From: Spartobacteria bacterium
Lineage (GTDB): Bacteria; Verrucomicrobiota; Verrucomicrobiia; Chthoniobacterales; UBA6821
Direction of reading: 5' to 3'
Length of the DNA: 34,218 bases
NCBI GenBank assembly: GCA_947482345.1
Contig: CANKJN010000015.1
Coordinates: 1 to 34,218, forward strand
Shown here: positions 15,964 to 23,745 of the stretch, in pieces
How the letters are laid out: each line of letters opens with the position of its first letter
Numbering within the stretch: position 1 is the stretch's first letter
Made by a program: the position numbers and the translations under genes
The notes under the pieces: model-generated
Told to the model about the DNA's origin: nothing
What the model saw: the letters and a program-made list of their open reading frames with translations, nothing else
Databases searched by the model: none

Positions 15964-17220
15964 TTACTTCTTGGCCGCGGCTCCGGCGGAGGACTTGGGA
16001 TTGGCAGAGGAGGCCGCCGGGATGGTTTTGGAGGCACCCTGTTCCGGGACAGGTGGGGGGGTGGATGTGGTGGCGGCCGCAGGTAATGGCATCACCGTGC
16101 AACCCTCGGTCACCTTCTGGATGCCCTGGACGACGATCTTTTCACCCTTGGAGACACCGGAGATGATCACGGCCTCCTCACGGGTCATGAAGCTGACGTT
16201 TACATTGCGGATCGACACCTTGTTGTCGGGACCCACTACAGCGAGTTGATGGAGGTTCTGGATCGTGATGACGGAGTCAAGCGGCACCACGAGGGCATCC
16301 TTCTGAACTCCCACAGTCGCCTGCACCCTGGCGAAGAGACCGGGTCGAAGGAGTGTGCCGGGATTCGGGAAATTTCCCTCCACGGTAATCGATCCTGTCT
16401 GGGTGCTGATCTGGTTGTTGACCGCACGGAAGGTTCCCTTCTGCGGGTAGAGGGTCCCGTCGGAGAGCACCATCTGCATGCCGGCCTCCCGATCCTCCTT
16501 CCTCTGCTCGTCAGCAGTGGAGGGGTTCTTGAGGCTTCCGGCGATCAGGCTAAGGTAGTCGTCCTGCCCGACCTGAAACACCACCTTGATCGGATCAATG
16601 GCGACGATCGTGGTGAGCGGTTGGGTCGATGAGGCACTCACATAGGTTCCAACCTCGTAGTTGGCGAGTCCGGCCATGCCGTCGATCGGGGCAACCACCT
16701 TGGTGAAGTCGAGATTGACCTGCGATGACTGGACGGCGGCCTGTTTGGACGCCACCTGGGCGACCATCGCCTGGTAATTCTGCTGCTGGTTCTGGAACTC
16801 CTGGACGCTGATGACCTTGCCGGCAAGCAGGTTCTGGGCACGGACGAAATCCTGCTGGACCTTGGTCTCCTGGGCGATAGCGGTGGCGAGATCGGCCTTC
16901 GCACGGTCGAGATCGGCCTGGAATGGGGCAGGATCGATCTGGAAGAGCGGATCCCCCTGCTTCACTACGCTTCCCTCGGTGTAGTAGCGCTGGATGATAT
17001 TGCCGGCGACATTCGGCTTCACCAGCGAGGTGACGGTGCCCTGAAGGTTTCCGATCCACTCCTTGTGGTTGGGCATGTCCTTCTGGACGACAGTACCGAT
17101 CGTAACCGGAACCGGGGGCTGAACCGCGGCGGGTGCGGGCACCTTCTTGCAACCGGCAATGGGAAGTATCAAGGCCCCCGCAATCAGGGGGAGCAACATT
17201 TGAGGATGGGAAATCTTCAC
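15964..17220 (-). CDS. RND efflux periplasmic adaptor (membrane fusion protein)
   Basis: A lipoprotein of about 418 residues that links the RND permease to an outer-membrane channel. The GTG at 17220 is chosen because it gives a compact signal peptide with a Lys near the start and the lipobox LPIAGC (Cys24). An upstream ATG (17271) and a later one (17199) are also possible. Next come the lipoyl halves (GNLQGTVTSLVKPNVAGNIIQRYYTEGSVVKQGD and VNLDFTKVVAPIDGMAGLA), a coiled-coil hairpin (QADLDRAKADLATAIAQETK to QSSQV), and the beta-barrel and membrane-proximal parts (GTLLRPGLFARVQATV, ALVVPLDSV). The C-terminus is a Pro/Ala/Ser-rich tail. It is directly upstream of its permease. The gene before it on this strand is the APC permease. 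Confidence 0.95.
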   Translation of the reverse strand: MKISHPQMLLPLIAGALILPIAGCKKVPAPAAVQPPVPVTIGTVVQKDMPNHKEWIGNLQGTVTSLVKPNVAGNIIQRYYTEGSVVKQGDPLFQIDPAPFQADLDRAKADLATAIAQETKVQQDFVRAQNLLAGKVISVQEFQNQQQNYQAMVAQVASKQAAVQSSQVNLDFTKVVAPIDGMAGLANYEVGTYVSASSTQPLTTIVAIDPIKVVFQVGQDDYLSLIAGSLKNPSTADEQRKEDREAGMQMVLSDGTLYPQKGTFRAVNNQISTQTGSITVEGNFPNPGTLLRPGLFARVQATVGVQKDALVVPLDSVITIQNLHQLAVVGPDNKVSIRNVNVSFMTREEAVIISGVSKGEKIVVQGIQKVTEGCTVMPLPAAATTSTPPPVPEQGASKTIPAASSANPKSSAGAAAKK

Positions 17221-17353
17221 AACTCTCGTGTCTAACAGACTCAACTGCCTGATGGCTAGAAAAGAGAACATTACTGAAGAACCCGTGATGGCCCCCTCAA
17301 CGCTTCGCTTCCCTGACAGTCTTTATCCTTCAGTCTAAAAACCTCTAAATCCT

Positions 17354-18754
17354 TCATCGTTTATCCTTCCCCCGCCCCATTCCCATCAACATTGCGAGCA
17401 CGGGTAGCAGGCACCATCCCAGCACGATCCAAGGGATGACCCCGAAGGCCCCCTGCTGGACGGGATAGACGCTCACCCAAAGTGTGTAGCCGATCGCCAA
17501 GGCAGCCAGTGCCGGAATCACGATTTTCCAGCGCCCTGTTTTCATCGGATCCCGGAGAAGTGAGATGCCCGCGCTGACCACCACGAGGAAATAAGCTACC
17601 AGCAGCGACAGCACCGAGAGGGTGGATGACCAGAAGAAGGGATCGGAACCCCTGCCCTGAAAAACGAACCTCATCACGGCATTGCCGGCAAACGCCGTTC
17701 CGATCACGCAGAGCGATGCAAGCACCGGGGATGATCCTCCCGCAGAGAGTTGCGCCAGACGACTTGTCGGCACGATCGAGCGCACCATGGCGAAGAGGAC
17801 GCGCGAAGCCCCCATGACCGAGGCAAGGCCGCAACCCAATGCGGAAAAAGTGGCAAGGATATCAAGCAGATCGCCGCACCATGATCCGAAATAGATTCCC
17901 CCCAGATCGCCAAGCAGGGAATGCGATGCCGCGAAGCGGGCCATGCCTGCAGGATCGGTGCCAAAACCGAGAACTTCCGCCGTCGTCACCAAGGTGTAGA
18001 CGACCCCTCCCCCGATCACCGTGCCGATCAACACACGCGGGATGGTGAAGGAAGGGTTCTTCACTTCCTCACCCATCGTGGCCACCTCCTCGAATCCCGC
18101 GAACGAGAGAAATCCGAAGGACAACGCCAAGGCGATTGAAGGGAGGGTGATACCCGCCGAGGGAATGAAGAGGTCTCTGACAGGCGGATCACCCTGCGGC
18201 CCATGGCCGCCGAGCACCCGCCAGATCACGGCCACGGAAAGAGTCAGCATCACCGCCACCGCCACCCCCTCCAGGGTGATAAGTGCAATCGCGGCACGTC
18301 GCGCCGCAGTGATGCTCAGTACGCCGACAAGCACGGCACCCACCAAGGTAAAGTAGAAGACGGAAGGATGGTGAGCCGGGTGAAACTTCGCGGCGAGATC
18401 ACCCCGGAAAAGACCGAACCCCGAGATCCCCACCATGCCGAAACAAAGATAGGCACCCAGCATGGCCCAACCGGCAATGAGCCCGGCCCTCGGCCCCATC
18501 ACGGCGGAGACGAAGCCGAAAGCGGAGCCGGCATTGGGATAGAGCCTCGAAAGCCTCGCAAAGCACCAGGCCACCATGATAACCAGAATCGTGCTTAGGA
18601 GAAAGATCAGGGGTGTTAACCGACCAACATGCTGGGAGGGTTCCTGAGGATTCAGGTTCATTGCCAAAGTCGGCCCCATACCGGCCACGCTCACACCGAT
18701 GGCATCCCGGATCCCTAGCCCACGGATAAAGGATGAAGAATCAGCGGTTTTCAC
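17354..18754 (-). CDS. APC-superfamily amino acid/amine permease
   Basis: A 466-residue inner-membrane transporter with about 12 membrane segments. The N-terminal helix 1 region GIRDAIGVSVAGMGP has the unwound Gly-rich pattern of the family. FGFLSFAGFEEVATMGEEVKNP is the helix 6 signature (FxGFE) with the typical following GEEVKNPxxxIPR. The substrate cannot be read from the sequence; amino acids or amines are usual. It starts 22 bases after mqnA on the same strand, so it may be co-transcribed. A perfect AT-rich palindrome lies at the junction. The start is ATG at 18754. Confidence 0.88.
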   Translation of the reverse strand: MKTADSSSFIRGLGIRDAIGVSVAGMGPTLAMNLNPQEPSQHVGRLTPLIFLLSTILVIMVAWCFARLSRLYPNAGSAFGFVSAVMGPRAGLIAGWAMLGAYLCFGMVGISGFGLFRGDLAAKFHPAHHPSVFYFTLVGAVLVGVLSITAARRAAIALITLEGVAVAVMLTLSVAVIWRVLGGHGPQGDPPVRDLFIPSAGITLPSIALALSFGFLSFAGFEEVATMGEEVKNPSFTIPRVLIGTVIGGGVVYTLVTTAEVLGFGTDPAGMARFAASHSLLGDLGGIYFGSWCGDLLDILATFSALGCGLASVMGASRVLFAMVRSIVPTSRLAQLSAGGSSPVLASLCVIGTAFAGNAVMRFVFQGRGSDPFFWSSTLSVLSLLVAYFLVVVSAGISLLRDPMKTGRWKIVIPALAALAIGYTLWVSVYPVQQGAFGVIPWIVLGWCLLPVLAMLMGMGRGKDKR

Positions 18755-18762
18755 GGAAATAG

Positions 18763-18788
18763 AACTTACTATTGTTCAATAGTAAGTT
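18763..18788. promoter_or_regulatory. Perfect AT-rich palindrome at the mqnA stop
   Basis: Arms AACTTACTATTG and CAATAGTAAGTT are perfect inverses with only two bases between. The mqnA stop lies at its centre. It is too AT-rich and has no T-run, so it is a poor terminator. It could be an operator for the permease gene or a scar. Confidence 0.45.
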
Positions 18789-19543
18789 ACGTTATTTGTA
18801 TTATTATTAGCGATATTTAACTTTTGTAGATAGTCGCCAAAAAGGGCCAACCCGCGCTTCTCCTCATCCCCAAGCTCGTAGCGAATATGCTCGCGTAAAT
18901 AGATCCTGGAAAAGTCAGGATCAGCTTCTCGAGAGGCGATCTCCTCAATGGCTCCGAGCCCCCTGATTTTAGCCGCTCTAATTGCATCTGAAATATACTT
19001 TTTTTCAGTATTTTCTTTTGCAAGTTCCCACAATGCAAAGATAAACGGAAGATTAGTATAACGATACCATTCTCCACCTAGATCCAGAAACTTAACCCCA
19101 TGTTCTTGATCCTCCCTCCTGAATAAGATGGCCCTGTCACCGATCATCAAGGACGGGGTAGAAATTGGATTTCTCTCTTTTAACTGGACATACTCCGGCT
19201 GAATTCCAACAAACTCTTCCAAGATAATTCTTAGGAGAGCGTTTGAGGTATGGGAAGCAGGGTCAAGGGCTACTTCAGTCACCTCTCGAAGCTCCCCGGT
19301 GTAGGCCATGACCACACTATAGACATCACCCTTGGAGGCGATCGAGACCCCATCAACTACCTGGGCATGAGCCTTGGAAATAACATCAATCGAGGAAAGC
19401 AATGCCACATCTAACTCACCTGCGCGAAACACATCATAGAGCTGCGCCGGAACAATTTTTCTGACCGGAAATGGAAGCCCCTCGAGAAGCGGTCGAGCAT
19501 TCAGGTAGGGAACGCACCCGACCCGAGGTACGTTTGGAATCAT
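18776..19543 (-). CDS. mqnA: Chorismate dehydratase (futalosine pathway)
   Basis: A 255-residue protein of the periplasmic-binding-protein fold that dehydrates chorismate to 3-enolpyruvyl-benzoate, the first step to menaquinone by the futalosine route. Typical stretches: GCVPYLNARPLLEGL, ELDVALLSSID, VDGVSIASKGDVYSVVMAY, VALDPASHTSNALLRIIL, LMIGDRAILF and FLDLGGEWYRYTNLPFIFALW. The start ATG overlaps the mqnE stop by four bases, so translation is coupled. The gene, chiefly its 3' half, is visibly more AT-rich than its neighbours. It ends in an odd Asn-rich tail (IANNNTNNVTYY) encoded by AT-rich triplet repeats, suggesting a replaced or drifting end. Confidence 0.95.
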   Translation of the reverse strand: MIPNVPRVGCVPYLNARPLLEGLPFPVRKIVPAQLYDVFRAGELDVALLSSIDVISKAHAQVVDGVSIASKGDVYSVVMAYTGELREVTEVALDPASHTSNALLRIILEEFVGIQPEYVQLKERNPISTPSLMIGDRAILFRREDQEHGVKFLDLGGEWYRYTNLPFIFALWELAKENTEKKYISDAIRAAKIRGLGAIEEIASREADPDFSRIYLREHIRYELGDEEKRGLALFGDYLQKLNIANNNTNNVTYY

Positions 19544-20676
19544 ACCGTGGCAGCCACCGCTGAAGCTCCCTTTTTGGATGAAGTTGACTCGATCCTCCGG
19601 TAGAAGGTGTCGCGCTGCATCGGTTCCCTCCCCGCCTCTCGGATAGCCTTCTCCATGGCGGCGACTGTCTGTTGCTGGGGGGTTTTGGCTCCGGCCATGT
19701 GGAAGATCTTCTCCTCCTGAATGGTCCCGTGCAGGTCATCGACCCCATAATTCAGGGCAATGGAGGCCAGCGGTAGACCGAGGCTGATCCAGTAGCCGGT
19801 GATGTGGTCGAAGTTGTCGAGCATCAGGCGAGAGATGGCCAGATTCTTCAGTTCATCAGTGGAGCAGGCTGGTCGGATATGGGCCAGTTCCGTGGTCTCC
19901 GGCACAAAAGCGAAGGGAATGAAAGCGGTGAATCCATGGGTCTCATCCTGCAACCCTCGGAGCTTGAGCAGGTGGTCGATGCGGTGTTCCGCTTTCTCGA
20001 CATGGCCGTAGAGCATGGTGGCGGTACTCCGCTGACCCATCTGGTGCCAGGTTCGATGAACCTCAAGCCACTCCTCCCCTGTCTCTTTGCCACGGCAAAT
20101 GGTGTCACGGATGACCGGATCAAAGATTTCAGCCCCTCCTCCGGTGAGGGCATTGAGACCCGCCTCCCGAAGGATTTCCAGTGTCTCACGAAGCGGCTTC
20201 TTAAAGACACGATCGGCGAGATGCCGGATCTCGATGGCAGTGAAGGCCTTCAGATGAATCCCAGGGGCGGCCTCCCTCATCGCCTTGAGCAGATCGAGAT
20301 ACCAGGAAGCGGGAAGGGTCGGATGAAGCCCCCCCACCATGTGGATCTCGGTGGCTCCCCCGTCCCATGCCTCCTTGGTCTTGGCCGCGACATCGGGAAT
20401 GGCCATCTCGAAGGCATGATCGTCACGCTTCTTGGCGCTGAAGGCGCAGAACTGGCAGTTCAGGATGCAGATGTTGGAGTAATTGATGTAACGGTTGAAG
20501 ACATAGGTCGCCACGTTCCCGTTCTTCCGATCTCGGACGATATTGGCCAGATAGCCGAGTCCGTTCAGATCCCGCGAGGCATACAGGGCCATCCCCTCCT
20601 CCCCGGTGAGCCGTTGCCCAGACTCGACCTTAACAAGGATCGGCAGAAGAGCTGGATCGAGAAGGCGCTTGTTCAT
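19540..20676 (-). CDS. mqnE: Aminodeoxyfutalosine synthase (radical SAM)
   Basis: A 378-residue enzyme that joins 3-enolpyruvyl-benzoate to SAM to give aminofutalosine, using a 4Fe-4S cluster. The radical-SAM cysteines are C70, C74 and C77 (NICILNCQFCAF). MqnE-type signatures support this over MqnC: EIHMVGGLHPTLPASWYLDL, HLKAFTAIEI, GLNALTGGGAEIF, ATMLYGHVEKAEHRIDHLL, FIPFAFVPETTELAHI and HGTIQEEKIFHMAGA. The start is ATG at 20676. It precedes mqnA with a four-base overlap. A small hairpin (20699-20715) lies just upstream of the start in the leader. Confidence 0.95.
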   Translation of the reverse strand: MNKRLLDPALLPILVKVESGQRLTGEEGMALYASRDLNGLGYLANIVRDRKNGNVATYVFNRYINYSNICILNCQFCAFSAKKRDDHAFEMAIPDVAAKTKEAWDGGATEIHMVGGLHPTLPASWYLDLLKAMREAAPGIHLKAFTAIEIRHLADRVFKKPLRETLEILREAGLNALTGGGAEIFDPVIRDTICRGKETGEEWLEVHRTWHQMGQRSTATMLYGHVEKAEHRIDHLLKLRGLQDETHGFTAFIPFAFVPETTELAHIRPACSTDELKNLAISRLMLDNFDHITGYWISLGLPLASIALNYGVDDLHGTIQEEKIFHMAGAKTPQQQTVAAMEKAIREAGREPMQRDTFYRRIESTSSKKGASAVAATV

Positions 20677-20782
20677 TAGAAAAACACCTTACACGGACCT
20701 GGAGGCAATCTCCAGAATCGAATCAGTGCAGAGTTGAATATCACCAGGTGGGAGTAAAAGCAGAGGGAGAAAGAATGGTGAT

Positions 20783-20876
20783 CCCCTAAATAGTGTCGTC
20801 ACGAGATAGGATTGTTGATAGAGGGAGCGGATGAACAAAGAGAGCGCCCTTCATCGTCACGGCACTATTTAAGGGG
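20783..20876. repeat. Small palindromic (MITE-like) element, 94 bp
   Basis: The left end CCCCTAAATAGTGTCGTCAC and the right end, whose inverse is CCCCTTAAATAGTGCCGTGA, match over about 22 bases with few differences. The middle has no long open frame. The size and ends are like those of small non-autonomous elements. I do not recognise the family. Confidence 0.5.
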
Positions 20877-20925
20877 TAAGAACGGGGGTTTTTTGAAAGT
20901 TCTTGCAACTACCCTGCCAGTAAAA

Positions 20926-21030
20926 ACACAGCAACGCGGAACCCCTCTTTGCGATGGTTGCGTCCTTTGCGTGAAACTCATTCCGTGTCTTTTCCGGAAC
21001 ATTACCCCACTCCCAATAGCGAAGAGCCGG
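20926..21030. repeat. CTTTGCG-type degenerate tandem, related to the region at 110-200
   Basis: It contains CTCTTTGCGATGGTTGCGTC then CTTTGCGTGAAAC. AAAACACAG, TTTGCG, GTTGCGT, GTGAAAC, CCCACTCC and AGCGA-GAG-GCC occur in the same order as at 110-200, after the IS110 fragment. It may be an IS110 end remnant or a widespread simple repeat. Confidence 0.35.
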
Positions 21031-21128
21031 TTTCTATTTTAGATATCAGATTTCATTTTTAAGCTTTTGTCGTCTACACTCAGAACTCCAGCCTCACAGT
21101 CTTTAGTCTAAAGTCCTGTTTCCTACTC

Positions 21129-21755
21129 ATGAACTTCTTCATCACCGGCACCGACACCGATGCGGGAAAAACCTTCGCCACCGCCCTTCTCACCCGCAGT
21201 CTCCGTAAGGCTGGATTCGACACCGTTGCGATGAAGCCTGTCTCCTGCGGGGAACCGGGAGACACAGGGGCGCTCCGTGCGGCGGCGGACGACGAACTTT
21301 CATCCGAGGAAGTCACCCCCGTCGCCTACAAGGCTCCCCTCGCCCCGATCGAGGCCGCGCGTCTGGAGGGGCGGACCTTCAACCCCGCCGAGGTCATGCA
21401 GGCATTCCATCATCTTCGCAGTACCCACCGTTCCCTTCTCGTGGAGGGAGTCGGCGGATGGCTCGTGCCGCTATCGTCAACCTATGACGCCGCCGATCTA
21501 GCCAAGGAGATGAATCTTCCCGTCCTGCTTGTCGTCCGCAACAGACTGGGGACGCTCAATCATGCGCTGCTCACCCTCGAGTCCATCAGGGCACGCGGAC
21601 TGACTTGCGCGGGAATTCTCCTCAACAACCATCCCGCCGATAAGGATGATCTGGCCCGCGAGGGGAACAGACGCCTCCTTGCCGAACTCGGTGGAGTCCC
21701 GATCCTCTTCGAGATCTTCCCGGGACAGACCGACCTGGAACTCGCGGTTGCCTGA
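21129..21755 (+). CDS. bioD: Dethiobiotin synthetase
   Basis: A 208-residue ATP-dependent enzyme that closes the ureido ring of biotin from 7,8-diaminopelargonate and CO2. P-loop GTDTDAGKT at 7-15. Other conserved parts are KPVSCG (36-41), LAPIEAARLE, VEGVGGWLVPL and LPVLLVVRNRLGTLNHALLT. Length is slightly short of usual (about 220). Other biotin genes are absent from the window. Biotin is the cofactor of the AccA-containing enzyme encoded at 8110. The start is ATG at 21129, with no Shine-Dalgarno. No clear promoter. Confidence 0.93.
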   Translation: MNFFITGTDTDAGKTFATALLTRSLRKAGFDTVAMKPVSCGEPGDTGALRAAADDELSSEEVTPVAYKAPLAPIEAARLEGRTFNPAEVMQAFHHLRSTHRSLLVEGVGGWLVPLSSTYDAADLAKEMNLPVLLVVRNRLGTLNHALLTLESIRARGLTCAGILLNNHPADKDDLAREGNRRLLAELGGVPILFEIFPGQTDLELAVA

Positions 21756-21965
21756 GTTGGAAAAATTGGGAAATCAGGGAGCCAAGAACGTGAACTGACG
21801 GGACGTTCTCGCGATCGGAGCGAAAACCACGAGTCCGAAGAAGGCGTAAGGGGAGGGCTCGGGGTTTGATCTTGTGGGTATTCTTTTGGCGGAATAACGA
21901 ATCACTTTGCCAAAATGCGACTTCAGTTTGTCCTTTTGCGTACAGCAATCAACCTGATCTCCCTT
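21756..21965. other. Intergenic region between bioD and repeat copy C
   Basis: No gene. It contains GAACGT/ACGTTC inverted arms (about 21788-21810). It ends at CTGATCT (21954-21960), which has an inverse copy AGATCAG (22374-22380) on the other side of the element. Confidence 0.4.
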
Positions 21966-22374
21966 TAGGAAATCGCTGATTGAACCCGAACTCCGAAGTT
22001 GAGCAGAGCGATTTGAAATAATCTGCTGACCGCAAAGAAGCATTGCCTCGCTCGCTTTGCCTCGGCCTCTCCCGAGGCCCACGTCCTTAGGAATGCTTCG
22101 CAGGCTTCATCGTGCATCCCTTCACTCAGTGTTCGCTCGGCTCGCTCTGTCGGGTTTGCCTGCGGCAAATCTACCCAAGCCACTCCCGTAGCTACGTGTT
22201 GCCTAGCACTAGCGCCTTCGACCAAGACTCTGGAAAGAGTCGTGGAGAAGCATGCCTAAGGCATGATCCACCATACCGATGCGGGATGGCACTTCTTCTC
22301 GGGAGAGAAGTGCCGTTAAAAAATCAGCAAATGGTCTTCAGTAGCCATCATGGGATTTTATCAGCGGTTCCCTA
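21966..22374. mobile_element. MITE-like non-coding element, copy C (about 409 bp)
   Basis: The left end is TAGGAAATCGCTGATTGAAC, and the inverse right end is TAGGGAACCGCTGATAAAAT, continuing CCCATGATGG. It has no credible gene. It holds a chain of perfect hairpins: GCCTC-GAGGC, TTTGCC-GGCAAA, GACTC-GAGTC, CATGCC-GGCATG and GCACTTCT-AGAAGTGC. The right end shares AAAAATCAGCAAATG and CATGGGATTT with copy A. Its last TAG is the stop of the dienelactone hydrolase gene. Confidence 0.6.
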
Positions 22375-23112
22375 GATCAGCTTCCTTTTGAAGAGTTCCA
22401 CGGTCATCTCCCACCCAAGACGCGTCGCCGCCTCGTCGTAGCGAAGCCCCTCGTCGCGGGCGAAGGCATGGGCGGCGTTGAACTCATGCCAGGTGAAGTT
22501 TCTCCCGGTCTCGGTGAGGTGATCGTAAATCTTGCGGCGCCCTTCGGTGGGTACATGGGGGTCCTGCCGGCCCCAGATCAGGAGCAACTCCGCGGAGATC
22601 TCCCCGCTCCGGGCCAGCGTATCGTCGCTTTTTCCTTTGCCGAGTGATGCGGAATGAATGTCCGTGGGATACCAGCAGGCCGAAGCGGCGACTCTCGTAT
22701 CCAAAGCCGCACGGAAAGCGAGATGTCCCCCAAGGCAGAAGCCGATCGTTCCAACACCCTTCCAGCGATACCCGGGTCGCGCGGTGACGGAATCAATCAA
22801 TGCCTTCGCATCGGAATCAAAAGCTGCGACCGGTTTCTCAAATTTCAGAAAGTTCCCGCGATCCGTCCCCTCCTTGTCATAGGCCAGCACCGTGCCGGGC
22901 GCTTCGTACTCGTGGTAGACCTCGAGGACGAGCACCTCGAATCCCTGGCAGGCAAGTCTCGCCGCAAGTCGCTGAATCGGTCCGGTCATCTGGTAGATCT
23001 CGGAATAGAAGATCACGGCGGGCCACATTCCCTCCTGCGGCAGGAAACGGTGCACGCGCATCGGGCCGGTCGGCGTGGACAGATCGATAAAGGAGGGCTC
23101 CTGCAGGGTCAT
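22372..23112 (-). CDS. Dienelactone hydrolase family protein
   Basis: A 246-residue alpha/beta hydrolase. The catalytic triad is visible as Cys126 (GFCLGGH), Asp184 (GRQDPHVP) and His215 (AAHAFARDEG). Cys as nucleophile separates it from ordinary esterases. Family members open dienelactones or act as promiscuous carboxylesterases, so the substrate here is unknown. The N-terminus lacks a signal. The stop TAG is provided by the end of repeat copy C. The start is ATG at 23112. A DinB-like gene lies divergently, with about 50 bases between them. Confidence 0.88.
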   Translation of the reverse strand: MTLQEPSFIDLSTPTGPMRVHRFLPQEGMWPAVIFYSEIYQMTGPIQRLAARLACQGFEVLVLEVYHEYEAPGTVLAYDKEGTDRGNFLKFEKPVAAFDSDAKALIDSVTARPGYRWKGVGTIGFCLGGHLAFRAALDTRVAASACWYPTDIHSASLGKGKSDDTLARSGEISAELLLIWGRQDPHVPTEGRRKIYDHLTETGRNFTWHEFNAAHAFARDEGLRYDEAATRLGWEMTVELFKRKLI

Positions 23113-23164
23113 GCAGAACAGATTAATCTGGAACTCGCGGACTCAGGAAGAGAGAACCAAGCCT

Positions 23165-23707
23165 GTGAGCAATCCGATCATCAAGACTGTTATCAGAACC
23201 AAGTTTCTACTTACCTCCAGGGAAAAGGCCTCATGGATGATCCGGAGTAATGCCGACGCCTACCTGAGGTTGGCGGATCGCTTCGGTGCCGGCAAGGGGA
23301 TGGAACAAGCGACGGTTCCTTCGATGATCGGCGTGGATCCGGAAATGCGCGGGTGGTCGTTCTTTCAGATCCTGGAACACAACGTGATCGTGAACCGAAG
23401 CATCGCCGCCATGGTGAAGGCCCTGGCACTCGGAAAGGAGCCCCGGGGCGCCGCGCTAATGAACACCAAGACCGATGTTCTTCCCAAGGGCGTATCTGGG
23501 TCCGAGCAGATCGGTTATTTCCGGCAATCGGTTTATGATTATCTGTCCATGGTCTCGGATTTGCCCTCCTTGCGTGGAACCGCCCAACGCACTCATCCGA
23601 TCTTCGGCCCCTTTGACGCCCACAAGTGGCACTGCATGTTGGGATTCCACCTCGGACTCCACCTCAAGCAGGCAGAGCGTGTCCTGGCCATGGTCACCGG
23701 AGAGTGA
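23165..23707 (+). CDS. DinB/YfiT-like four-helix protein (putative metal-dependent hydrolase fold)
   Basis: A protein of about 180 residues with a four-helix bundle pattern. Likely metal ligands are a His in ILEHNVIVNRS and His residues in DAHKWHCMLGFHLGLHLKQ near the end, as in DinB-superfamily proteins. Function is not known; members include thiol-dependent transferases and hydrolases. The GTG at 23165 is chosen because the longer frame (from 23075) would run into the start of the divergent gene. A purine-rich AGGAAGAG lies upstream. It stands between the hydrolase and recD2, in the same direction as recD2. Confidence 0.65.
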   Translation: MSNPIIKTVIRTKFLLTSREKASWMIRSNADAYLRLADRFGAGKGMEQATVPSMIGVDPEMRGWSFFQILEHNVIVNRSIAAMVKALALGKEPRGAALMNTKTDVLPKGVSGSEQIGYFRQSVYDYLSMVSDLPSLRGTAQRTHPIFGPFDAHKWHCMLGFHLGLHLKQAERVLAMVTGE

Positions 23708-23745
23708 GGCATTGGCGTCAAGGGATTCCCGTGGCATGATCAACC

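Larger units (their letters stand above)
20677..21128. other. Intergenic region with several repeat-like sequences
   Basis: No gene is supported in these 452 bases between mqnE and bioD. Contents are a leader hairpin (CTGGAG/CTCCAG, 20699-20715), the 94-base inverted-repeat element at 20783-20876, a CTTTGCG-type stretch (20926-21030) resembling 110-200, and an imperfect inverted repeat CTTTAGTCTAAAG near 21100. Confidence 0.5.

Noticed and set aside
19804-20679. 291-codon frame antisense to mqnE
   Set aside because: No family pattern. mqnE is a clear radical-SAM enzyme on the other strand.
20812-21042. 76-codon frame between mqnE and bioD
   Set aside because: It lies across the inverted-repeat element and the CTTTGCG repeat.
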